This document shows positions 41,966 to 50,824 of a stretch of 64,000 nucleotides of DNA, one piece after another; positions within the stretch are counted from its first letter, which is position 1; every line of letters starts with the position of its first letter. This DNA comes from Montifringilla adamsi (Eukaryota > Chordata > Aves > Passeriformes > Passeridae): positions 2,480,001 through 2,544,000 of the forward strand of contig JAGGNK010008670.1 of assembly GCA_017590115.1 (NCBI GenBank). Direction: 5' to 3'. Position numbers and translations under genes: made by a program. The notes beneath the pieces were generated by a model. The model was not told the origin of the DNA. It searched no databases and was given only the letters and a program-made list of their open reading frames with translations.

Positions 41966-43700
41966 CCTAGTGTTTTATCATTTCCCATTCAAAATGCCCA
42001 AATCCCATCAGACTGGGCTGACAGCATAGGGATCAGACATTCCCTCCTGTCCTGGCAGCAATTTCACCCCTACCTTGACTGGCAGGGCTGCCCTGGCACT
42101 CTGCCAGCACAGCATCCTCTCACAAATCCAAACTGCCCTGATATTTCCTCTTTTTATGGGAATATCAAAGTTCCCAAGGGCTTTAAGGTCATTAAGAGCT
42201 GTCCAGAAAATCTGCTCCTTGCTCAGTGGCTGAATTGTAAATGAAAGAGGCAGCTCTGTTATCATCAGATCAGGCGTTATCTAAAGCAGGCTGGGGACAA
42301 CTCAGAGGGACAGATAATGATGCTGGCCTTGGAGCTGGGAAAAGAAATGCTTCAGAGTAAAGCTGTGTGCTCACACTTTGCATTTTAAAACTCTTCAAAC
42401 CTCAATGTTAAGATGAGGCAGTTTATAGGAGGAATATTTAGTAAAGCCAGGAAATAAATGTGATTATTTCTATAACAGACCTTGTTTATCGTGAGAAAAA
42501 TGTGAGCTAATTCAGATTTTAGTCCTGCAAACCAAATTAACTTCATGATGTTTCACTGGGCCAAATCATGCTCTGCATTGCCTTCTCTAGTAATTATATC
42601 CTGGCAGTGCATAATTAGTGTCTCAAGTCAAATTCCCCCACAGCCATCAAATTTGCAAAGAAAATAAAAACTAAAACAAGGCGCAGGTAGAAGGCTCAGG
42701 AGACACGAGGAGCAGGAGTGGGGTGTGTGGGATGTGTGTGTTTAGTGCAGTCACACACAGGGCTAATTTAGAACCACGATTTTCCTGACTCCAGCTGGAT
42801 CTAGCCCAGAACCAGGAGGCGCAGATCCTGTGGAGAGTCCACCAGCAGAGCCAGGAATATCCATTTGCCAGAGGAGGAGGCTGAGCACAGCAATTTTTAC
42901 CCCATTCCTGCTCTTCCAGCACAGACCTTCTTCTGTGAGCCCTCCTTGCCAGTTCTGGGGGGACCAAGAGGTACCAAAACACAGGAAGGACACCCTAAAG
43001 AGCCATAAATCCCCATGGCTCACCAGCAGAAGTGTCCACCCACATGTTTCTTGCTTAATTAATTAACAATTTAGCTGCTAATGATGCTCACTCCATATAT
43101 AACCACAGTTCTTGGCAGGGAGCTCCATCAGACAGAACCCTCACCCCACATCAACCCAGTGGACAAAGTTCCCCTCAGAAAAAAAAAATCCCAGAAAATG
43201 TGTCTGGGTAAAGAGGCACCAAAAAAATTCCAAATTATTGATTACACCCAGGGCTCTGAGCAGGCTGAGACAATCCAGAAATAATCTGTTCCATCAGATT
43301 TTACAAATCAGAGGCAGCTTCTGCCTGCTGGGGAAAAGCAGCAAGACCTGGTTTGAGCCCTTTGCTGGCATCACTATGGCTGAGTGGCAGCTCTGGAGTA
43401 AACCAAGCTTAGGTGAGCTCAGATTTAAGTAATAACGTGATCCTGACCATGGTGCAGATTCCATTTGAAGGCTGTCACATCTCCAGGGGCAAATTCTGCA
43501 TAAAGCAACAGCTAAATTTTCAAGGAATGGGAAGCTGGAGTTGAAAACAGATTCAGAGATGAGTGTATTTATCTGTACAAGATAAATCAACAAGAACAGA
43601 TCAATATTCCTCTTTCCAGCTGTTAGCAAAACACACAGCAAAAGTCAATTCCATTAATAATATTCCTTCTGTTAATTTAATTTCGTGCATTTTACCTTTC
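41966..43700. other. Non-coding interval inside the pseudogene region
   Basis: I see no MGAM exon here and no recognisable mobile element. In the functional gene the corresponding interval would contain coding exons 6-36, so this stretch replaces or has lost them. Confidence 0.5.
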
Positions 43701-43711
43701 CCGTTCATTAG

Positions 43712-44140
43712 AGACAAAAAATTCCAATTCCAAATAAAGATTATGGGGATTTCAGATATTTAAGCCAAGCGTAATTTCACTCCTTTATTTCTGTGGGAAG
43801 CACTGGGGAAAGCTTTGACAGAGAGGCAGACTCTGGACTGGCTTGGCCAGCAAAACTTCAGGTGTGACTCCTCCTGTGGTCCCTGATGGTGCCAAAAATG
43901 CTTCCCTGGGCATCTCCTCCTGATGGATGGTGGGAAACATCCACAGGGATGGAGATGATGTAGTGATTAATATTTCCATAATGAACAAATAATCATATAT
44001 TATATAGCTATATATTAATAACTATCTGCAGTTATAGCACTTAAAGTGATAAACACCCTTAAAATTAATGTCTGTTTGTGTCAAGTTGAGAAAAAAGTTT
44101 GCCACTCTCCCTATGTGAGTATCGTGTCTGCTAAATGTCA
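43712..44140 (+). repeat. Inverted repeat, left arm (order A-B)
   Basis: Segment A (about 43712-43942) and segment B (about 43951-44140) each match the reverse complement of the right arm. Landmarks: CAGACTCTGGACTGGCTTGG and GATGGATGGTGGGAAACATC in A; CTCCCTATGTGAGTATC in B. Confidence 0.85.
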
Positions 44141-44784
44141 CTAAAATCACACAAAAATATGGCAAAAAAAAAAAAAAGAGTTTCTACTTAAAACTCCATG
44201 GAGTGAGTGGATAAAAATGATATTCCTTTGAAACTGTGGGTGATGTTTATAAACACAGCGGAATTTTGGCATCTCAAAGTAAGCAATTTTCTGTGCTTCC
44301 AGGGCAAGGCTGGGTTCCTGCAGATCCCTGTAAGCTCTGGGTTTAATGAAGCTGAAAATAACCTTCAAATCTGAGGATCAGCCTCATTGCAGTTGCTCCC
44401 TGCTTTAAATCTGCTTTAACTCACAACTGCATCCTATTTAGGATTGTTTCATTTTAGAAGTGATGGCTGATGGAAACTCAAGCCACTTCCAAGTCTGATG
44501 CATTTGCCAAGTAGAAATATTCAAAATCTAAGAGGAAAATGAGCATTATTAACCACAAAAGGAATGAAATGTAATATTTTGATTGGTTCCCTGGGTTGTG
44601 GGAGACCCTTTGGTGTTGCTTAGGAAATACAAAGTTGTTCAACCATTCTGGTGCTGTTGGTTTCTCTGGGGGTTATTTATCTTTACTGCTAAACAAAGTG
44701 TGAAAATCCCTTTTTTTTTTGGACAGATGAGAGAAAACACCACATTTTGGTGGTGGTGTGGGCACTCACCTGCCTGTGGACAAG

Positions 44785-45212
44785 ATCCCTGAGGATGTTT
44801 CCCACCATCCATCAGGAGGGGATGCCCAGGGAAGCCTTTGGGCACCATCAGGGACCACAGGAGGACTCACACCTGAAACTTGGCTGGCCAAGCCAGTCCA
44901 GAGTCTGCTTCTCTGTCACAGCCTTCCCCAGGGGAAAAAAAAGAGTGAAATTAAGCTTGGCTTAAATATTTAAACCACCCATAATCTTTATTTGGAACGG
45001 GAATTGTCTGTCTTTCTTTTTGTGTGGCATTTACCAGACATGATACTCACATAGGGAGAGCAGCACAACTTTTTCTCAACTTTACTCAGACATTAATTTT
45101 AAGGGTGTTTATCACCCTGAGATAGTTATTAATATAATAATTAATATATAGTTATTAATATATGATTATTTGCTCACTGTAGAAATAGCAATCACTACAT
45201 GACCTCATCACC
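44785..45212 (-). repeat. Inverted repeat, right arm (circularly permuted)
   Basis: Reverse complement of A lies at 44785-45012 and of B at 45028-45212. A simple inverted repeat would have them in the other order, so the arm is permuted relative to the left copy. Confidence 0.85.
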
Positions 45213-45400
45213 ACTAAAATGTTTATGCCTAAAGAAGTCCTTCAACAAATAAACACACAGAGAATTACACTGACTCTCTTTGTGGGGCTCAAGGGTGACA
45301 AATACTGATGGAAGGCTTTCTAATTACCTGGATAATTAAGAGGTTTGGTGCACAATTGTAATTTTTTCTCTAGAGACCACAATCTACTTTTATGAAACTA

Positions 45401-45771
45401 AACAAAGGCCTAAGGAATATTTTCCAGAGACAGTATTCCAGAGAATTGTTTCAGTGTGGTCCCTCAGGTGTCTCATCCCCCTCCCTGTACCTGTTTAATC
45501 AGTCAGGCACTGCTGACTGCCAAGTCCATCTTCTGTGCCCTCTATAATTGCAAATCAATCATTACAGAGGATTCCAAGCAAGAAAACAATACTAATAAGA
45601 GCAAAAAGCAACCCTCAACTAATGAAACTCAAAGCCTTGCTAATCCAAGTGGCCCAGCCCTGTGCCAGGTAATCATTGCTGGCTGATTTAATGAGCACCT
45701 TCAACCTGGCACTTCCCTGCTCTGAGGGCACTTGGACACCTGTGGGTTGGTGGGTTTGGCTTCATTTATTT
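45401..45771. repeat. Near-identical partner of 23736-24106
   Basis: Gap-free match of 371 bp. Flanks (TCTAGAGACC upstream; TTTTTAGAxC downstream) are still alignable but clearly diverged. Confidence 0.9.
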
Positions 45772-45852
45772 CTTTTTTAGACCCTAAATGTGGTGAAAGA
45801 ATTCAATGGATAAGTCCATGCAATATTTTTCATACAGAGTCACTTGCAGTGG

Positions 45853-47392
45853 CAGTTATTTTATGTATTTGGGAGATGTTTATGGCTGGAACAAGTGCAG
45901 GGATGTGCCCTGGGCTGAGATGGACACACACCCCCAAATTTGCCTCTTTGCATCAGCTGCACTTATGCTTTTTGCTCAGGGAAACTCCTGCTCTTGACAG
46001 AAACAGGAAAAAAAAATATGCAGATATTAGTCTGGATGGGCAGTTCTACTAAAACACCGAGGTGTTTGCCTTGCATAAGCAATAATTTTTATTTTTCTGC
46101 CATTTCCACCTCCAAGCTCTTTGCTCCAGTCCTTGTGTGTGAATGGAATTACACAAAATAGAACTGGAAGTGAAGCAGGTGCTCTGCATCACATCCCTGG
46201 AAGGCAGTGGTTTCTGAGGTACCAGTAAATGTTTTTATGGTTATAGGTTTTTTTCCACACATTTTTTCTGCTCCCTCAGTCTCCTGATCCTCGAGCAGGG
46301 GTGTGCTGATGCTAAAATCCAAGGAGGACGCATCCTGTGACTGTCACCAGGCAGAAGAGGATGATCAGGGTGAACTTCACCCTCTTAAATTCCTCTGGCC
46401 CATCCAGACCCAGAGAAACCCCACTGGCAAAAGGAAAGCACAAGTGACAGCTTTGAAAGCTCCACAAATTACATCACTAACTTATTCAATTATCAACACT
46501 TATAAATAATTCAGGTTTGAAATCTTGTCCCCTAATCTCAGGGTTTAAATCAAATACCCTTTAAGGACTCTGTGAAGCAAACCTCCAATTCAGGACAATT
46601 CACCCAGCACAGATTACAGCATTATTACACCAGTGGGCAAGCACTAAGAAATGGTTTTTATTCCTTGAAAAACACTTTACACACAGAGAACAATTTTCTC
46701 CTGAGATGAACTATGGAGTTTCCTACAGGTTACTAATATTCCTGAAAAGGAAAAGAAACAAAACAAGTTTGTGGGCTTTTTCTGGCATGTTTTCACCTCT
46801 TTTAGAAATAATGTCCAGCTGATGTTGTTGGTTAGTTAAAAGTGAATTTACCACAACCTCTAAGGAGCTCTCTAATGTGCTCAGAACATGTGAAAAGGCA
46901 AGGCAGAGGTAAGAGGGTGAATTTCCTGTTTTCCAGTGGGAGAACAGATCCTGGGCACAAGCCCTGAGATGTCACCAGAGATGCAGCTCAGTGAGAGCAG
47001 CAGGAACTGTCACAAGAGCTCCACTGGTGGCTGCTGAAACCCCAGCTCAAATATGAGAGCATATTTAAATGGACTCCAGCCTTAAAAAGCTGAAAACCTC
47101 ATGGTTTTCCCAAATTCCTTTTTTTTTTTAGTGAGGCAGAGTGGAGTAAGGAGTGCTGAGCCAAGGGGGCTGTGCTGGCTCAGAGAACAACCCAGAGCCA
47201 TCAACACTGAACTGTGCACCAGCAATCAAACTGATTAAAACTAATTAAAACTAACTAAAACTAACCTCAGCAGCCAGATCTATACACACTGGCAGCTACC
47301 ACTGCATTTAACTTGTGGTTAAGGGCATTTAACCTCATAAAACTAAGTTAAACACAGCGAAATTGGTTCTTTTTAGCTAAGTGTGGGAATGT
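45853..47392. repeat. Duplicate of the MGAM 5' region (30615-32485)
   Basis: Contains collinear matches to the first coding intron, the anchor exon and the leader intron. The match stops at 47392, where a CR1 fragment begins, so the pseudogene's promoter and leader exon were not found. Confidence 0.85.
46312..46403 (-). pseudogene. Broken copy of MGAM membrane-anchor exon
   Basis: It aligns with coding exon 1 from ATG onward: MGQRNLRG, a one-base deletion, then KFTLIILFCLVTVTGCVLLG and a TAG stop at 46312. The acceptor CTAG of the functional exon is CTGG here, the intact donor is missing, and there is a three-base insertion after codon 2. The hydrophobic pattern is still recognisable. Confidence 0.85.
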
Positions 47393-47540
47393 CTGTGCCC
47401 AGAGAAGCTGTGGCTGCTCCTGCATCCCTGGAAATGTCCAAGGCCAGGTTGAATGGGGCTTAGAGCAACCTGGGAAAGTGTTGAGGGCAGAAAAAGATGA
47501 GTTTTAAGGTCCCTTCCAACCCAAACTCTACCACGATCTT
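47393..47540 (+). mobile_element. CR1 LINE 3'-end fragment at the end of the duplication
   Basis: AGAGAAGCTGTGGCTGCTCC, GTCCAAGGCCAGGTTGAATG, GGTCCCTTCCAACCC: CR1 tail in + orientation. It begins where homology to the functional MGAM upstream region ends. Confidence 0.85.
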
Positions 47541-47827
47541 CTTAAACAAGAAACAGGGAAAGGAGAAGGAAATATTTAATATTTAGTTTGGCTACTTACT
47601 GAGTTGTTGTTGGAAAAAACTATTGGGAATTAAAATACTCCATTCAAGGCAGCAACCAGGAACTGCAGCTGCCTGGGCTGCAAATCGCATCACAAATGAG
47701 ATTATTTCCTGGGCTCCTGTGCTTATATCTCCCCTGTTCCTGGGAAAATGATTAGCTAAGTAGTTCCTGTCACCTGTGCTGCAACTCCTCCATGGTGCCT
47801 TTGCTCCATGGATTCTTGATTTCCAGG

Positions 47828-48314
47828 TGTCTTGGGTTGGAAATGCAAGCTGTGGCTGGGGTGTGTGTTCAATTCCCATCTGTCAGAGCTGGGGCAGTTC
47901 TCTCTGTTCATGGGGCAGTTTTTTCTTTATCTCTCCCACAGCCAATCCTCCCTCCAGCAGATCTCTGCTGTCCATGGCCACTGAGTGTCCCTGCAGGGCT
48001 GATCAAATTCCATCATCCCATGGGGAGATGCTCTGCCCAGGGGAGGAGCCAAGCATTCCTACCTGGATACAATCTGAGCCTGGAACAGCACAGCAGCCTT
48101 TGCCCACTGCATTGCCAGAGGAGCAGCTTTCTCCTGCCCTGCATTCCCAGAGGGAGAGCAGGCCCATCTCCAGCAGCCCTGGAGCTCCAGAGGAAAACTG
48201 CAGCCTTGTGCAGGATCCCTGCTCCAGCAGAAGCACAGCTGGCACTGCAGGAGGGCTGAGCCCCCATGGGATGGGACTGTGCCACCACCCTGACCACAGG
48301 GGCAAACCAAGACA
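47828..48314 (-). mobile_element. Solo LTR of an endogenous retrovirus, 5-bp duplication
   Basis: 487-bp element with TG...CA ends forming inverted termini (TGTCTTGGGTT / AAACCAAGACA). Flanked by the same five bases CCAGG at 47823-47827 and 48315-48319. No internal retroviral region between flanks, so it is a solo LTR. A five-base duplication is typical of class III (ERVL-like) elements. Orientation is inferred from the TGTCTTGGTTTG start and an ATAAAG box on the minus strand. Confidence 0.85.
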
Positions 48315-48472
48315 CCAGGGCTGCTGTCACAGCTTTCTGTGGCCTTGCTGCTGCTGCTGAGTCTCTGCAGGAACAGCCCAGTGTCAGAAACCTCCTGCTG
48401 TGCCTCAGACTAAGTGAGAGATGTCACCGACCTCCTGCCTGTCCCTGTCCCTGCCTCTCACACACGGCTTAC

Positions 48473-48716
48473 CCTTGTGCTCACATTTCCAATTTGCTCC
48501 AGGTAAGGATTCAGATATTTCTCACACTTCCATCTCTCAGTGCCGGAGCTCCCAGCTGTCTGACAGCTTTCACTGAGCTGCTTTTCACTCCCCAGGGAGC
48601 AGCCCCAGTTTGTAGTGTCACACTCTGGAGTGCAGTGACCTGGCCCTGCCACGGTGACATTGATGGATGTCTTCTTTTCCTGAAGTTGCTGCTTTCTCTT
48701 CCCTTTCTTCTGTCCA
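48473..48716 (-). other. Orphan candidate exon, unknown identity
   Basis: Strong acceptor (TTGTTCTCTTCACAG) and donor (ACAAGG/GTAAGC) bracket an open frame of about 81 residues with six cysteines (GHCTPECDTTNWGC, ESCQ, WKCEKY) and two NxT/NxS sequons. I do not recognise the family, and no partner exon was found nearby. It may be a real extracellular-protein exon, a remnant or chance. Confidence 0.25.
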
Positions 48717-49669
48717 CTGTGAAGAGAACAAGTGAAAAATTGGCTTCCTCAGGGTGAGGGGAAATCAGCACATGGAATTTCCTGGTGGTTAGCTCAGCTC
48801 AAACCCCACCCTGTGTCTAGCCCTGGGACTAAAATGACTTGTAGCCTGTCCTGACATCCTCCCTGAACACTCTGGCTGCTGGGGGAGCTGCACAGCCTCA
48901 TCACTTCCAAGGGGAATTACAAACATTTTAAAACATCTGAATATTCAGTAGTTTGTCCCAAAACTACTTTAATGAAACAAATGAATCTACATGTGACAGA
49001 AAGCACAGCAGAGGGACCACATGCCTGACCCCTGCCTTGGGAAGGATGGTTTGGAAATGCAGGGGATGTTCAGGTGTGGCTTCCACCTCCAGCCTGGGCA
49101 ATCCCTCCCCAAAGGCATCAGTTACCTCCAAGGGATGATGACATTCCAGGTACTGGGATAGAAGGAAATTGATCCAGGCCACCTCTTCAAATCACACAGG
49201 CAAAGAACCAGAACAACTTTTTGACCAATACTAACCTAAATTTAAACTCTAAAAAAAAAAGGTGCTAACAAGCCTAATTACCATGAATCTTGCTCTGAAA
49301 GATTCTTGCTCTGAAAGCATTATGTAATTGTAAATTATTTTTAGACAATGAACTGCTGGTTCTTAACATGTAATTTTTCCTGTCTGAAGAATAATGCAGA
49401 CAATTTTTTTCCTAGTTTTCCAAAATAAATCCTACCCCAAGAGTGAAAGTCAAAGCTGGTTAGATGCACTGAGAGGAGAGGGAGTGTGCCTGATTAATTT
49501 AAATTAATTTAATTTACCCTCCACGTTCCAAGAGCTGAGGTGGAGAATCACTGGGGTGATGGGAAAAAAACCTCCTGTTTTTCTCATCTGACATCCAGGA
49601 GACAATAACAAAACTTTTCCTCAGCTACTCCCATTTTAGCTGCTTTCCTTCTAATGGCATTCTCCTTGG

Positions 49670-49862
49670 TCCATGTCAGTTTTGGGAAGGAATTGTTCCC
49701 TGTGAGGGTGGGGATGCCATGGCACACCTTCCCAGAGCAGCTGTGGCTGCCCCTGGGTCCCTGGCAGTGTCCAAGGCCAGGCTGGACAGGGTTTGGAGCA
49801 GCTTGGGACAGTGGGAGGTGTCCCTGCCATGGCAGGGGTGGCACTGGATGGGCTTTAAGCTC
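49670..49862 (+). mobile_element. CR1 LINE 3'-end fragment
   Basis: GGGAAGGAATTGTTCCCTGT, CAGAGCAGCTGTGGCTGCCC, GTGTCCAAGGCCAGGCTGG, CCATGGCAGGGGTGGCACTG: little-diverged CR1 tail, without the terminal octamer repeat. Confidence 0.85.
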
Positions 49863-50301
49863 CCTGGGGTTTTCTGATAGTTTCAGTTTGAGCAGGGGTA
49901 ACCTCTTGGTGGGGTTTTGTCTTTTACCCATACTTAACCAGGACTGTGTGGCCACACATGCTTTGTTTAAAGCTCAAATAATTCTGAGAGAAGTCTTGGA
50001 GATATCTGAAATCATTCCTTCAGCTTGCTCTTTGAAGTTTCCATCACCTAAAGCAGCCACAAAGGGTGGGATGGGATTTTTATCCTCCAGATCTGCACCT
50101 GCCCGTGCCATACCTTTAAATTGTGTATTTTCTCCTTAATCAGGAATATGCCAGCACCTCCCCAAGGGTGGTGGCTGTCACAACACCCAGGAGCTGCCTG
50201 TCCTGGCCTCCCCAGCTCTGGTGGAGCAGTTCTCCAGCAGTTCCTGGAGCAGGAAGGGTTTTCTTGTGCATGTGGATTGCTCCAGGATCCTGGCTCTTCC
50301 C

Positions 50302-50818
50302 TGTAGCAACGTGGGGTTTAGATGGTGGAAGCTGCTCCCTATTTCCTGTGGAAAAGCTGCTTGGGGAGACATTCAGGGAAAGCAGTCAGGTGCACACAGC
50401 ACACTCAGCATGGCCAAGAGAGGCAGAAGGGCCTGTGTGTGATAAATTCCAGCCAAGGTTTATTCCAGCACGCCAAAGGGGATCAGGGACAAAAGGCCTG
50501 GCCATGTGCTCTACACAAGGTTGAGTATGGGATCAGTGGCCAGTGCTCTGAGGGCACGGGGGTGGCACAAAGGGCAGGGCAAAGGGCATTGCCCTACAGG
50601 GAAAATGGGCCAGCCACCAGGGATACCACGACCAATGGGGAAACAGGGAAAGGAGAAACTACCAGAATTTGGGACATGTAGGGAATACAAACTGGGGTGG
50701 ATCAGTGCTGTGAGGCTCCATGGGGAAGGCTTTTCCTTCAGCCTAGGTGGAGGCTCTATGGTTTATTTTTCCAGGGCAAGGCCCTGGGGATTTCCTGAGG
50801 GGTTCAAAGGATTCCACA
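50302..50818 (-). mobile_element. Solo LTR of an endogenous retrovirus, 6-bp duplication
   Basis: 517-bp element. On the minus strand it starts TGTGGAATCC and ends GTTGCTACA, with an AATAAA polyadenylation signal near 50459-50464 and a CCATTGG (reverse CCAAT) box upstream, as expected for U3-R-U5. It is flanked by CTTCCC at 50296-50301 and 50819-50824. A six-base duplication is typical of class II (ERVK-like) elements. No internal coding region. Confidence 0.85.
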
Positions 50819-50824
50819 CTTCCC

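Larger units (their letters stand above)
40543..46403 (-). pseudogene. Collapsed tandem MGAM copy (pseudogene)
   Basis: Blocks matching functional MGAM occur in the same strand and 5'-to-3' order: upstream/anchor-exon region (47385-46290), first coding intron (46215-45853), intron 5-6 block (45771-45401), intron after exon 36 (41965-41032), then broken GH31 unit-2 exons (41002-40543). Everything from exon 2 to exon 36 between these blocks has been lost or become unrecognisable. Frameshifts, a lost acceptor, a lost donor and stops show it cannot encode a full enzyme. Whether it was once a full gene or was duplicated as pieces cannot be told from sequence alone, though conserved order favours a full tandem copy. 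Confidence 0.75.

Noticed and set aside
43960..44040. AT-rich palindromic stretch around ATATATTATATAGCTATATATT
   Set aside because: Simple TA-rich sequence; its duplication is already explained by segment B of the inverted repeat.
47776..48360. 194-codon plus-strand ORF
   Set aside because: It lies across the solo LTR at 47828-48314. GC-rich LTR sequence is open by chance in several frames.
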